From Wyeomyia smithii (Eukaryota > Arthropoda > Insecta > Diptera > Culicidae): 64,000 bases of DNA. The notes below the pieces were generated by a model. The model ran no database searches, was not told the DNA's origin, and saw only the letters and a program-made list of their open reading frames with translations. The translations under genes and the position numbers were made by a program. The first letter of the stretch is position 1, and every line of letters begins with the position of its first letter. This document shows positions 10,706 through 23,139 of the stretch, piece after piece. The stretch spans positions 234,547,271-234,611,270 of the forward strand of contig NC_073696.1 of assembly GCF_029784165.1 (NCBI RefSeq), in the 5' to 3' direction.

Positions 10706-10888
10706 TTTTTTTTTATAATCTCGCTTATTTTCCGTCGGTCTAGTTCCGCCACTATTGTGGCCAATCACCGACGCCCAGGGAGGCGACTCCACACCCAGGA
10801 CCCTCACTCACGACCCGTTTATTAACGGACCGGCGCCAACGGCTTTACTTCCTCATGCGATGGAACGCGTGATCCCAGAGATTTTTGC
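10706..10888 (-). mobile_element. tRNA-derived SINE, 3' part only (Feilai-like)
   Basis: On the minus strand this is the 3' half of the SINE at 31161-31508: it carries CCTGGGTGTGGAGTCGCCTC, GGCGTCGGTGATTGGCCACA and GACGGAAAATAAGCGAGA, and it ends in a poly-A (T run at 10706-10714). The tRNA-like 5' half with its promoter boxes is missing, which is typical 5' truncation. Confidence 0.8.
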
Positions 10889-11385
10889 TTGGATCAGGTC
10901 AGTGTTAATTATAAATGAGCAGTTGAAACCGAAAGTAACCAGAATTGAGTAACGGTATTGATCTCAGTTAATGCGATTACGCCGAGCACTGCTCGAAAAA
11001 CGAGCACAATACGAGCAGAGGCATGAAAAAGTGATTCTACTACATGAAAACGCTTGGCCTTATTCTGCTTACCACCAAACTACAAGTAAATCCTCCCAAT
11101 CTACCCAACGTTTTCATATGACACATTAAACATTTCTCGACTTAAATTGAATTTCAATGTTCGATTGCATAGAAGTGACAGTCGTTTGCTGTATGTTCAG
11201 TCAAACAGTAAACAATAGTTTATCATATCAACTTTTCAACGATTTCAACTTTAAATTCGTGTATTCATTACACGTCCTAATTAAAACTGCACTTTGTTTT
11301 GTCATTTAGTTCCTCTTATCTGCTACATAACACAAATATAACACGATTTTTTTATGCGTAAATTTGAAGATATCCTCCCACATTG
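10889..11385. other. Intronic sequence without recognised features
   Basis: No gene, terminal repeat or simple repeat stands out. Confidence 0.4.
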
Positions 11386-11389
11386 ACCA

Positions 11390-11640
11390 ATAAAAGCCGT
11401 AAGGCGTCGTACACAAATTACATAACGCTAAAAATCTAGATTTCAGAACCCCCCCCCCCTATGTAACGATTGGTAACGTTCGACATTACTGTCCCCCCTA
11501 AATTTACGTAACGTTGATCAGCCTGACCCCCCTCCGAAATTTTCGATTTCAAGCAAACACCATAGTTACGTACCTGTCTCTACTACCCCCCTCTCCCCTA
11601 CGTAACAATAAGTAACGCAGACTCTAACCAACTAGTCCCG
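11390..11640. mobile_element. C-rich repeat with scattered GTAACG motifs, probably one end of a DNA transposon
   Basis: GTCGTACACAAATTACATAACG is followed by four C-runs separated by (A)CGTAACG or GTAACGT motifs at about 11463, 11474, 11505 and 11602. The layout resembles the widespread insect elements that open with a GTACACAAATTACGTAACG-like end. No opposing end was found. Confidence 0.4.
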
Positions 11641-12504
11641 CTCTACCCTAATTGTTGATTCCAACGAAATTTCATCAGGGTTAAAAAAGACAAAACCATT
11701 CATTATGATAACGTTAGTATTAGCTGGATTGTTAAGATTTGGTTTTTGAAGAAATAAAATGTATTCTGATTTAGACGCATTAAGAAAAATTCTTTATGCT
11801 TAATCAACAACAACGATACACTTATGCCGTGTCGATTAAATTTTGTTGGAACAGAAAAATAAAACGTCGCAACAAGTGCAAACGAAATACTTTCCAGTGT
11901 TGTTAAGGGGTAATATCTACTAACAAAAAAATTTTTTTTCGCCATTTTTTTTATAGGCCTAAATCATGTTGAAACTATCCAGGAATCAAAATGTGAGAGT
12001 GTAATTTCTTGTTTGTCTTTTCAGTTGGAACTAACAGTTACTAAAAAACACTACAAGGTATAAGACCGTAGGCGTTGTATGAAATAGTGACGTGGAACTA
12101 AAAAATACTGTAATTAGAGGGACTTTTAGTTACAAAGGTTAAAGAGTCCGCAAACAGAAGCCTTCCCTTGAATTTTTTTTTTGAAATATATTTAAGGGGT
12201 AATATCTATCAAATGCTCAAAAAAACAAGGCTTTTTTCATAAATTTATTGGCCTAAATCATGTTGAAACTATCCAGGAATCAAAATCTACATCGCCCAAG
12301 TACAGATCTAAACTCAAAGTTCGTTTAAATCAATTTTTACTGAACAACTTTTATGCTCCAAAATAACATTTTTCGTTTATTTTGGCGATGCTCGTTTTTA
12401 TTTTTTATTTCGAGGCTTTGTTAACTAGTAGAAGTTACCTATGATCGATATCGTCTTTCAAATTTGAAGTATAGAGGTCGCTGCATTAAGTTTCGACCGT
12501 TACA

Positions 12505-12804
12505 GTGTCTCTACAGCACGTGTTTACTCACAATTTCCATTTGCTTAGTCGATTAGCCGTTCTCGTTGTGTACGTTCTTCGTTTGGGTTTTTTATACTTT
12601 TTAACTGTGAGTTATACTCAGAAGTACTCAAATATGAGTGACAAGTTTGAATTTTGCATGGGATCGAAAGCCAACCGCGTCAAAGTCACTGAGCGTCGCA
12701 TGTCTGATACCGCGAAAGAGGGTAGACGCAGCCTTAGATCAGATAAAAAAAGGAAAAAGAGGAAGATAAAGCCCCGGAAGAACAACTTTACGGCACAGGG
12801 ATAG
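12505..12804 (+). CDS. Unrecognised ORF with a very basic C terminus
   Basis: The likely relevant part starts at the internal Met at 12634 (MSDKFEFCMGSKANRVKV) and ends in a Lys/Arg-rich stretch (SDKKRKKRKIKPRKN) resembling a nuclear localisation signal. It sits inside the inverted-repeat element, downstream of its left arm, where a transposase first exon could be expected, but nothing diagnostic is present. It may be spurious. Confidence 0.2.
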   Translation: MSLQHVFTHNFHLLSRLAVLVVYVLRLGFLYFLTVSYTQKYSNMSDKFEFCMGSKANRVKVTERRMSDTAKEGRRSLRSDKKRKKRKIKPRKNNFTAQG

Positions 12805-13073
12805 CTGATTGAAGGTTAAAAAAATTTTAAGGTGCTTTATTATTGCGATTTTTAAGAATTATAGCGTTTTGAAACTTTCAACGAGTTTTTCTCAAAACCA
12901 TGTTTTCAAAATCAGCGAGCAGTAGAACTGAAAAAGTTTACATCCGATTGACTTGAAATTTTAACTTTAGCTTCTTCATTAGATTATCTAGTGAAGTACA
13001 CACGATTTTAGCGATGAATAACAACAACTACACGCAAAACTTTTCCTTATTACTTTAGAAGCAATAGCGCACA

Positions 13074-13113
13074 ATTGCCTTTTAGGTAACAAATCCATTA
13101 CTTAAAAGGCAAT
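13074..13113. repeat. Hairpin ATTGCCTTTTA / TAAAAGGCAAT
   Basis: Arms of about 15 bases with one bulge and an 8-base loop, inside the inverted-repeat element. Confidence 0.5.
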
Positions 13114-13276
13114 AAAATTCTTCCCCAGTCAAGTAACAACACATACTTTTATATATTTAGCACGTGGTACGGGAGTACGACTATCTAATAATGGTCGATT
13201 CAACCACATACAAAATTTTTTCCGTCTCAAGTCAAAAAAAAAAAATCACACACAGTCGCATATGTTGTACATGTTA

Positions 13277-13422
13277 GGCCTCTGCTAGGCTGAATGCCAA
13301 CGCGAGCGATCGGGCGAGATTCTTGTCGTAGGTAAATAAACAGCCGTAAGTAGATCTGTTCATTAACATACGGCAAAAATCTCGCCCCATCGCTCGTGTT
13401 GGCGTTTAGCCTGGCAGAGGCC
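13277..13422. mobile_element. 146-base foldback MITE with TTA duplication (PIF/Harbinger-like)
   Basis: Ends GGCCTCTGCTAGGCTGAATG and its near complement ending CAGAGGCC; arms of about 60 bases are 85-90% complementary. TTA flanks both sides (13274-13276, 13423-13425), the three-base target typical of PIF/Harbinger. The interior has no coding capacity. Confidence 0.75.
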
Positions 13423-13797
13423 TTACAAGTTTCTTCAATCTCCAATTCATCCGGTGTGCGTGTATTAGTTCGCACGTTGTATGCATACGAAGTAGAGAAA
13501 AAATATGGCAAGAGCTGCCAAGCAGCATTTTCCCCGTCATAGAGTATGCGATCGTTGATGATTTTAAAGACTTGAAATGCGCCTTGAAATGACATCACGA
13601 TCTGTAAACTGCGTTAGAAAAAAACAAAAACATTCGCTTGCTTGCGAGCTATCTACTGCACATAATCATTGGTTCATGGAAACTCATTTTGACCTGTTTG
13701 AAAATACAAAACTTGTGCCTATCCAGAACATTTTTCGCAACTTCGGCAACTCTGGCCAGACAGTTTTACATATTTCCATTTCAAGTAAACACTGGGG

Positions 13798-14252
13798 CAG
13801 TGATGCCACATTTTCATCTGTATTTTGGAGCTCAAAAAATCTTATCACCTTGGTAAAATTTGAAAAAATCTGTAAAATAAAATCTGCATATGTACTGGAC
13901 ATATCCTTCTCGAAAAAAAAAAATATACATAATATATAAAAAATATATAAAAAATAATAAAAAAATATATATAATATATGCAATATACATTCAACATTTT
14001 TTCCGCGAAGTCATTCATGCACACGTTTATGCGTAGCATATGAATATAATAAAACCTCCGACACGTTCCACCGCATTTGAGTTAATTTATATTTTTCAAC
14101 TATATAAAGAAGTTTAATTTACGACCCCATGAAAACCAAAAAAATCTGTATTATTTCCAGAAAATCTGTAATCTGTATATGCAGATATCTGTATGAAAAA
14201 TACGCAAAAAATCGGTATAAATGCAGATAAATCTGTATATGTGGCATCACTG
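13798..14252. mobile_element. 455-base MITE with 8-base duplication CACTGGGG (hAT-like)
   Basis: Inverted ends CAGTGATGCCACATTTTCAT and ATATGTGGCATCACTG. CACTGGGG is duplicated exactly at 13790-13797 and 14253-14260; eight-base duplications are characteristic of hAT elements. The interior has AAAATCTGTA-type repeats near both ends and an extremely AT-rich core (13911-13985). It is inserted inside the larger element 11903-15155. Confidence 0.8.
13911..13985. repeat. AT-only low-complexity tract
   Basis: Runs of ATATA and AAAATA with almost no G or C; likely to be easily melted or prone to cruciform extrusion. Confidence 0.7.
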
Positions 14253-15159
14253 CACTGGGGGACGAAACGAAAGTGTTTCTAATTAGACATTTGAGGTTGA
14301 CGGTTGAGATTCTGATTATGTGTGGATGAAAGGGACAAAAATGAACCAGATCGTTGCATCAATACAAATGCAGCGAGTGAAGCCTTGCTAACACATGCAT
14401 TGCGGGCTTGGCTGTATGTTCTCCTGCAGAAACACATACAAGCGTGTGGCCGTCATAATTTTTATTACTTTTTGTGTATAATGCGCAGTCATAAGACACA
14501 AAAAGTAATAAAAAATTGCCCTAAAGTAATAAAATGTTTCCCGTTTGCGTTGGGTGTAAAGTTATAAACAATCAAAGTCGATTTTTCTTGTCGAAACGGC
14601 GGTTTTTCTTTTAAAACCGTTGCCATTTTGCGAAGAAAAATTTTAGAAATATAATCATGTGTACTTCACTAGCGACACCTATGTAGATTATGAATTTTTT
14701 TTTGTTTTGGTTATAGGTGGAGTTGGGCACGACTTCTACTGCTCGCCGCGGAACTAAAAAAAAAAGCGCTTCACGGAAATCGCTGCACAGCCGCCATTTT
14801 GTAACAAAAATAGCAATAAAAATATTTTTTCTATTCTGCAAGAGTTGCTCAATCCAATGATATATTATTTATATACCTTACATCCCAAATGTCCTGTAAA
14901 AAAAATTATGAAAAAAGCCTTGTTTTTTTTAGCATTTGGTAGATATTACCCCTTGAATATATTTCTAAAAAAAATTCAAGGGATGGCTTCTGTTTGCGGA
15001 CTCTGTAACCTTTGTTACTAAAAGTCCCTCTAATTACAGTATTTTTCAGTTCCACGTCACTATTTCATACAACCCCTACGGCCTTACACCTTGTAGTGTT
15101 TTTAGTCACGGTTAGTTCCAACTGAAAAGGCAAACAAGAAATTACACTCTCACAGCAGG

Positions 15160-16140
15160 TTACCAATCGGAACAAAAGTTATAAGACAGACCGATCCGGA
15201 AAACAAACGATTTAACTACATCACAACACAAAACTCTGTTTCGCTCAATTGAACAGATTAGCAAAAAGCAACAACTGCACCAAAGTCCTCACAACCACAA
15301 AGCATTGAATTCAGTGGGGTTGAATAAACGATTTCCAACTATTGCTTAACAATGCGGTTGCTCTCATTCGTTCAAATTACGGACAGGATTTTAATCTTCA
15401 CTCGACTAGCGGGTAATAGCACAATGATACTTTTCACTAGCCATTGGTTTTTCAAGTTTTTCGATCGCTTCAAGCTGCAAGCAAACCATTCCCGACGCTT
15501 GGGTTGACGTGAGCAAAAAAAAACTCGAGTCTCACTGAACAGTTCTCTTCAGATTGCTTAGTTATTTCGAAACGTTTTGCGCTGCTGCGAGTCCTTCTAG
15601 TGCGGAGTCGTCGGTAGTTGGGGAGAGCTAAAAAACTGTTTTTATTCATTTTTCTCCTTCCTTCTTGGTGCCAAAACGAAAAGAAGACTCTTAGCTACAG
15701 TTGGGATAGAGGCTATCGATTGCAGGATAACTTCTTCCTATTGCGAAGCTAAAACACGCGCTGTCGTTTGCTGCCACACGCTGTCATCACGACAGAAGCA
15801 GACCGAATAAATAAAATTACCGTCGGAATTGGTCTTCCCGAAAATACTGCGGGAAACAGAAAATGACACCACAGAAAATGATACAGATATAAAGAAAAAG
15901 CAAAAAAAAAATCAACAATTCAACCAGACTTTTTCCGTCCGCTCGGCGAGCTCAATAAACTAATAAACTCCGCCATCGCCCGACAACCAACACTGTAATC
16001 GAGTTATTTAAATTCAACTCAATGCCGGTTGTAACACGGCTGTGATGCGAAATAAATGCGTGTAAAAAATGGTGTCGAAAGCAGTATCAGCATCCCCCGG
16101 AGTCTCTATGCAAATGACAGTATAATGGCAGTCTAAACAG
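15160..16140. other. Unique-looking intronic sequence
   Basis: No transposon signature recognised. Less AT-rich than its surroundings, with no ORF of recognisable content. Confidence 0.4.
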
Positions 16141-16900
16141 TTTTCGTCGTTTGTTCGCGTCCGTGCCGGGTGTAAAATCACGGACCTGTTCGCGCGATAT
16201 CGGTAGAGCGATATTCACTCCCACCTCCCCAAACCCTACACCAAACGCTCATCGCGGAGAAAGATTACTTTCGATTATTCACTCGTGCCGCCAAGAATAT
16301 CTCAGTTATCATTTAGGTATAAATTGTTTTCTCTAACGCGGATCCCATCGTAACGGTTTTTCACAGCGTCTAATGTGCTGTGATTTCGCAAAGATAAACA
16401 GCAGAGCAGTGGAGGAGGACGTTCTACAGGCATCCCACCGACGCCGTCACCTAATGCGGTGGGAGGTAAATATGGAAAGCAGCTAACCAAGGGATAAACG
16501 TTGTCAAAACAAGCCCATAGAAAGCAACGTGAATTCCTTCCTGCCCCGAAAGATAGACCCAGCAAGGGAGAAGGGTGCGAGTGCCCAATTTGCTACAGAA
16601 AGGGAGTTTTTTCCCACCTTCAAACGGGTGCAGCACTTGATGGTTCCGCTGCTTTCGTTGATCACTATACTGGGCTTCGCTCGCCGGGACCCGAAAGCCA
16701 AACGTGATAATATGACATCGCTCGCTGAACGGTGGCGGGTACAAAATGCGACACCGAAAACGGAACGTGGGTGGAAACTGATGGCTAGAGCGCGCTGATG
16801 ATGATCCAACGAAGCCTGAGCCGGTTTCGTTAGTATTCATGGGTTTCCATTAGGGTGGAACTGCCGTCAAACTCCGGCCTCCGGTGCCTGTCATCCGGTG
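16141..16900. other. GC-richer unique island inside the giant intron
   Basis: Base composition shifts and CpG-containing words such as TTCGCGCGATATCGG are frequent. ORFs of 60-130 residues overlap in several frames on both strands, which reflects composition rather than a gene; none resembles a known protein. A candidate intronic regulatory element or unannotated non-coding exon; inference only. Confidence 0.3.
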
Positions 16901-19900
16901 TCGGTTAAAACATTTTACGAGTTCTGTTTGCTGTCCTTAATGTGTGGCAAATAGAAATATTGCATTGGTGTGATAGGTTTTTTTTTTCTGTGAGGGGAAT
17001 ATCGTAGATAAATAGAGAAATGTTTTTGTCACATTTTCTATTAGTTTGAGGGGCTTTGAAAATGTTATGTGGTTCAAATAGCGGTAGTATGTTTGCTTGT
17101 ATACCGCTGTATGTCTAACTGTATAGACACAGCTGCGTTTTTCCATGTACGAAAACTGTCATCACAATAAGTTTTTCATCAGGTTTGAGGCTTAAGACTT
17201 TTAGAATCTTGGGTGTAGAGAATAACACGTTTCAAATGCTATTCTCAGTTCTGGTTATATCTAAGCGAATCGAACTGAAACACTTTTTCTACAAATCCAC
17301 TCTTGTATTACGTCTAGCAAAATACAATTGGAGGCCAAACAGAAAATAACTGACACTTAGCTGAAAGTATTTAAAAAGAGCTTTTAAGGTAAAAATAAAG
17401 TTGTAAACCGCTCGAAGAAACCAGCTCTCGCAAATGTAGCTCGAAACATCTGAAAACACTTCGGAGGGTTTGAAAGAATGTAAATATGATTTTTGAATTC
17501 AGCTCAAACTGGTTGAAAAACGTATTCAAAGCTAGAAAAACTTGGGAAATAAATAGACAGAAAAGGTGAAAGTAAAAAATGCCAAAAATTAAGTAATAAA
17601 AATAAAGAACGCTTCGTAGGTAACGAAAAAACAGAATCAAATAAAAATTCGTATTAAAAAGAGTTCGCTGAAAAAACGCGTGAGTCAAAGTCAGATTACC
17701 TTCTGAATTAGCTAAAAATGATTGTGAACACTCTTGAAACCAAACAGAAAAAAAAACAAGAATAAAGAAAATTATCTAATATTTGGTTCAAATTATACAT
17801 TTTGCTTCTTAAAAAATCAAGAACAAGTTTTCTTATGCATAGCTCGTGTTTTGGTACTAAGCAAATGGGCAACAACTAAAAGCTTTACTTCACTTTGGTC
17901 AAATTTAACGGAATACATAAGTATGTATTAAAAGTGTATAAATGCTTTCAACTGTGCTCAAACAAGCCACTCATAAGTTAAGCAGCGTTAATAAAATGTA
18001 AGCACAATTTCATTAACTGTTGCAGCATGTGATAAAGTTTGGCTAGCCGAGACAGTCTGATGCTTTGGCGAAAGTGGCGCCCAGTCTGGTCGTCTTCATA
18101 GCTGCAGGTTATGAGCTATACTTTTAGGTTTCGAGATAAAAGCATCCTAAATTTTTCATACATACACTTCGTACGGATAAAATATCGTCATTTCTCGACG
18201 CTGAGTACGTTACTAATTTGATATTCAGCAAAAGTTTACGATAAAACTTCGTCCAGTGCCATCGTCGATGATGCCCCAAGCACACACGATGAACATGTTC
18301 TTTATTGCAGAATATCGGTGGTTATCATCCTTCAAGCGTGCAGTCTCTATATCTGCTGCAGGGATCCTGCCATAGCATGCAAGCAGATTTAAAACGATTC
18401 CATTAGCTGGGATAGAGTGTACCAAGCAAATTTTACATTAATGAAATGCAGAGAAACACTTTGAAGAACTAATTTCAGTACATTTTTCTACAGAGCGTTC
18501 AATCTGCTGTACAGATTGGAAAAATAACGAAACACTTTTTCGAACTCCAGTGAGCTACAGCCACAGTTTCAAAGCCGAACTTTGGCGTAAATCGATCGAA
18601 TCAGTTTGAAACAAATTTAAAATTAATTTTCGTTCTAGTAAAATGCACTTCTATATTGCGAATCGGTGCTTGGGAAATCCCACTTGAACTCCAGGTAATT
18701 TCTACTTGGAAGAACACATTCGGGACAATTTGGGGAGATGTTTGCTCCGCCTTGCATTCTTCATGATTAAAGAACGTTTATTGAAGTTGTCTTCTTTTCA
18801 ACGTTGTTCCAAGTTACCATAGGTAGTATGTTTATCGACGATTTTCATGACAATAGTACAGGTAAGTAATTCTCTCGAATATATAAATCAAAAAAGTTTG
18901 AGTTTAAATCATACCAAATCCACACATCGGAGAATAACTGTTAGAGGATTGTCTGTTAAATTCAAAATACAAGGTAAAGTTCAACTAAAAAAAAAATCAG
19001 GATAAATAGTATTATTTTTTTTTTCTGCTCCATTTCAGCTAGTCTCTTCATCTGACGATGAAACAAACTCATTTGATTAAGCCAGCGTATCTGGATCCTA
19101 CTTGATAGTAGGATTCGGATTCGCTGTGGCCGTATGATGACTACTTTTTAGAGAAAAATCTTTAACTAAGCTTGTTAGAATTATATAAGAAAAAAAACAG
19201 CATGTGTGCAAATAACTGTTGAAAGAATAAAAAATTTGAGAAGTTGTTTATTTTTTAACAAATTATATACTCGTAATATTATCCTATTCGTGGAATACTA
19301 AACAAATCAGATGAATATTTTCTTCAATAAATATGCTCATTTCTCATCTGTTTGAAATACTTTGTGGCAACATGAGCAATTTATCTCGTATTTTTGTCGA
19401 GTTTTAAATTGAACTTGCGTTGAGTAATATATACATATACACAAGCCTTCATTCAGTAAAAGTTGAAAATGACAAGGCGTTCATTTCTCATTTGCCCTGA
19501 CCAAATTGAAATACTTTTCGCAAAAAAATAACTGAGCTCGAAGAGTGTGGTAGACTTGCACCGAATGCGGCTAAAAATGTCTGAAATTAATTGTCGATAA
19601 AACATACTTGTATGATTGCTGATTTTCTAGAACGAGCTCTTGTATGCCCTAATGTAGAATTTGTTTTTTTTGTCATAACTAGATTTACTGTAGGGGAGAA
19701 ACTTTTAACCGCTGCTTTTGTCGTTGTTTCGTTTGATTTACCTGGCCATTGCTTATTCTTTGCTGATAGTAATGTTTAACCATTTCAAAGTGTGTGTTTA
19801 TCTAAGCTAACTCAAATCTTACAGAATTGGTTGATAGAATTGAATTTCTTTCGTTGTTACTTAAATTAATGGATCTGGCATCTGTGATTTTAAGCGCTCA

Positions 19901-19990
19901 ATCAACCCGATATCAGCTCGCGACTAGAGTCTAGAGGTAAAATTAGTTGTGTTTTTCTAGTTTATTGCAAGGTGAGTGACAGTAAAAGTT
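16901..19990. other. Intronic sequence without recognised features
   Basis: Long stretch with no transposon ends that I could pair. The 66-residue minus-strand ORF at 18225-18425 (ANGIVLNLLACYGRIPAADI in part) looks protein-like but I do not recognise it, and no splice context supports it. Confidence 0.35.
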
Positions 19991-20019
19991 TACACTAAAC
20001 CTCTGCGGCTAAGCACAGG

Positions 20020-20833
20020 ATATTGCACAGGTAGGAGATAACCTAAAAGTGCCCGTTTCGTTACTCCGAAATTGTACGGTGCCTCCACAATCATGGGTCA
20101 GCTACAATTATGGGTCACTTTTACGCAAATACGTCTATTCTCACGAAACTGAACAATTTTCATTGGCAGTGGTATTTTTATATTACTGAATTGTAACCCT
20201 ATTCATACGATTCAAATGATTTAATGTTGAAAATGTTACTAAAAACAATAATTCTGCTCGGTGCAATAAGTGAAGTGACCCATAATTGTAGTAATGTCAC
20301 GTTTTGCGGTACACAATTGTGGGTCAGTCCATATTTTGGCTATTTTTATTACTTTTGCATGGAAATACATCACGACCTAACAAAATAACTTATTATCAAG
20401 CTTTTACAACAATAAAATATTTTTTGTGATGGATTTTGATGGTTTTATAAACTAAATGATCTTAAAGCCGAAAAGTGACCCATAATTGTGTCTTTTGCTA
20501 TGCAAGTACTATTTTTCTTCTTAACCGATTTACACACATCAGCTGCAGTGAAACTAATTGTCGATCGAAAGTATACATCAGAACACAGAAATAGATAGTA
20601 AAACATTCGTAGTTGATAACTTTTCCGATTTTATATTCATTTTCAACATTTAGGCAACACGTTGACTGACCCATAATTGTAGAGGGACTGTATTTCATGC
20701 ATCGGAGCCAACAATTAAAAGTGACATACCGCTGTAAGAATATAAACATTAACAAATTTCTTATAAAGTACTGGATGAGTGGGCACACAGTGCTACTGTT
20801 TCTACCGCAAAAGTTGCAGCACAAATGAATTTA
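20020..20833 (+). repeat. Dispersed repeat, copy 1, split by a MITE
   Basis: Outside the MITE at 20077-20690 this reads TTTCGTTACTCCGAAATTGTA, TTTCATGCATCGGAGCCAAC, TACCGCTGTAAGAA and CAGTGCTACTGTTTC. It aligns in the same orientation with 24773-24890 plus 26002-26300, which is likewise interrupted by MITEs. Confidence 0.6.
20077..20690. mobile_element. 614-base TA-flanked MITE with six copies of an ACAATTATGGGTCA motif (Tc1/mariner-like)
   Basis: The right end, read inwards, is CAGTCCCTCTACAATTATGG; the left end CGGTGCCTCCACAATCATGG differs at a few sites. TA lies at both boundaries (20075-20076, 20691-20692). The motif ACAATTATGGGTCA occurs forward at 20087, 20104 and 20313 and inverted at 20276, 20476 and 20667. 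No coding capacity. Such regularly repeated sites are plausible transposase-binding sites. Insertion into the flanking repeat is confirmed by the uninterrupted relative at 24805. Confidence 0.75.
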
Positions 20834-21335
20834 GGTACCGTGCTGGATCGAAACCCGCTATATCGAAATCCGTACACCTTGATTTTTACTTCAGTTTTAA
20901 ACATTATAAAAGTGAAAATTCATATGATAGTTACATGTACATATCCGTTGAGTTGTTGGCCTTCTGTTAAAATAAACTATGCGCCAGCAGGCCATGAAAT
21001 AAAAATATTAAAAATGAAAAATCAATCGTGTATCGGTTTCAGTTGTCATTTCGTTGTATCGTTAGAGAATTTACTAAGGAAACGTTCTTCAAATAAAAAC
21101 GATTTTCAAGTGGGATATAAGTGTTTTACTCTGTGAATCTTTTTAAAATTGATGGAAAAGGTAAGTCTTTGTCATTTTCGAGCTGTATATTTTCTAATAA
21201 ATAGTGTAAGTTGTATTTATTCAACAAAAACTGTGCCGTACGGATTTTGATTCTTGTTATTTGCTTGAATCGAAATCCGTTTAGCGTGTGTATCATGCAT
21301 ATATTGTTGAACTTTCTTCTTGTTTTCAGCATATA

Positions 21336-21508
21336 ATGGAAGAAAACAAGTATAAATATACGGCAAACAATTTTAAACGAGCTGTGACTGAGGTGCGCAA
21401 GGGAAAGTCGTACCGGGAAGCTTCGAGAGGTTCCGGCGTTCCGGCTACTACAAAACGCTACGAAAAGTGCACTATTTCAGCTGATATCAAAAATGTTAAA
21501 ACCGTGTG
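21336..21508 (+). pseudogene. psq-type helix-turn-helix fragment (pogo-like transposase N terminus)
   Basis: MEENKYKYTANNFKRAVTEV followed by RKGKSYREASRGSGVPATT fits the psq/HTH pattern: a helix with AV..V..GK, then SYREAS..GVP..T. This domain opens pogo/Tigger-like transposases and is also found in Pipsqueak-type regulators. The frame stops after 57 residues with no DDE catalytic domain nearby, so it is a fragment. TTTTCTTGTTTTCAG just before the Met looks like a splice acceptor, and an exon of a domesticated gene cannot be excluded. The surrounding TACGGATTTCGATTC sites are candidate binding sites for such a protein. Confidence 0.55.
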
Positions 21509-21799
21509 AAACTTTAGGAGCCAGTTGATCCTCAAAATATACTTATTCGGTAATTTAAAAATAAATTATAAATAAAAGATGTTCATTTTTGTACTTCTTT
21601 ATCTATACGGAGTTTGATTTATTGTTGTATGGAGTTTGATCCAGTCTATATCGCGTGTGTGCGGATTTAGATTCAAAAGTGTACGGGTTTTGATTCAGAC
21701 AAAAAACTTTGTACGGATTTCGATTCAAAACATGTTCTATTTTAACATGATTTTTTCGAGTTTCGGAGGAATTTTAATCATTTTGGGAGGAGTTGGCAG

Positions 21800-23139
21800 C
21801 ACGGCTGATTGATGGTACGTGCTCTGAAACCTCTCCGTTAAATTATTGAATTTTAAGTGATTTATGCAGGCAAGTTTGCTGAAAAGTGAAGAAAAGTTAT
21901 CAGTGATGGTTTTGTTGCGCGGTAATAATGAAGTATCAGTGAAAATGCGAGTGTTTCTAGCGTTGGAATGACCAATTTATCCACGCTCAAAAATTGCCAA
22001 ATTGCCAAGCCAGGAAAGTTGTGCAAGTGTTAGTGCTAACTCGGTGTATCGCACTGGCTAGCGGTGTGTTATGCACGTACAAAAGATTGCGTGGTGATGT
22101 GAGCGAAGAGGATGGCAGTTGGATTGCGTTGTGCTATGGTGTCGCTTGGTGCTGCTCGGTGTGCGTACCATCACTACCAAAGCGCCATCCAGATAAGTTT
22201 TGTGTCTCATATTTTTTTTAGAATGCAAAGGCACTCGGTTTTGTGTTATAGCTGATAGCGGGTTTCGGTTTGCCCTTTTGGCTAGAGTATGAATGTGTGA
22301 ATGATCTGTTTGGCGTACGAAGTTTTTTTAGGCATGTAGAACATTTTTTATTGCCTTGCTACCAAGCTGGGTTGCCGGGTGCGATAAGTCTCATTTTTTC
22401 GTTTTCAATTATGCGCTGCGCGTTTGTTTCTAGTAATCGACAAGTGCGTTTTTTGATAATGTGTTGAGATTTTGTTTCAATTCATGTTTTAGGCACAGGA
22501 CGCAACACAAAATAACACTTGACATTTTTTAGAATTGTATTGAATAACACCATTTACTTTAAATTGCAATTTATGTGTTTCTGATATATGTCTGAACTGT
22601 TTTACCACGCATGGCGGGTCGGTCCCGTTAGTATATTGAGCAAACCGAGAAAAAAAATTAATTTAATGTATAAATTCATACCATTGCTCATTACGATATG
22701 GGGCAATATGTTTGGATGCTTTCCCGAAGTTTTTCAGAACAAATTTTTTGAATTCAATAATTGTTATGAAACTATACATATTTAACCACCACTTCCGTCT
22801 AATATTTTAGTTTTGATGGGGATTCAAATGGGTCGGACTCACTATGCGCAGCAGTATTATGCTTTTAGTCTTTTTATGACTCCTTTAGCTTTTAAAAAAA
22901 TTTTATTGCTCCCAAGCGAGTTTTCATGAATCGAGTTTTGTTTTCCCACAGAATAGGTGGGATGTTTTCAATTATTAAACACGCTGGATTTGATGGAATC
23001 GGAAGGATTATAATTTAGAAATTTATCGTTCGTGTTATGACCAGACGGTTACGAACATTTTGCTTAGTTTTATGTATGTACTTGTTTTATGATTTTTCGA
23101 GCTTTTGAAATGTGAAACAATTTTATTTATTATATTTAA
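21800..23139. other. Intronic sequence without recognised features
   Basis: Short ORFs here are not recognisable. No paired terminal repeats. Confidence 0.35.

Larger units (their letters stand above)
11903..15155. mobile_element. ~3.2-kb element with ~250-base inverted ends
   Basis: The left arm (about 11985-12250) reads GAGAGTGTAATTTCTTGTTTG, then CACTACAAGGTATAAG, TCCGCAAACAGAAGCC and AAGGGGTAATATCT. The right arm (about 14910-15155) is its diverged reverse complement. The left side also holds an 84-base direct duplication (11903-11986 and 12193-12284, both with GTTGAAACTATCCAGGAATC). The interior holds a short basic ORF (12505-12804) and two smaller MITEs inserted later (13277-13422, 13798-14252). 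The superfamily is unknown; no transposase was recognised. A fragment of the arm recurs at 4749. Confidence 0.7.

Noticed and set aside
14538..14610. Possible THAP-type zinc finger (MFPVCVGCKV then NNQSRFF)
   Set aside because: Two cysteines with the right spacing but the frame ends quickly and the downstream Cys/His and AVPTIF-type residues are absent.
16141..16840. Protein-coding exon in the GC-richer island
   Set aside because: Open frames in four registers on both strands, none with family resemblance or consistent splice sites.
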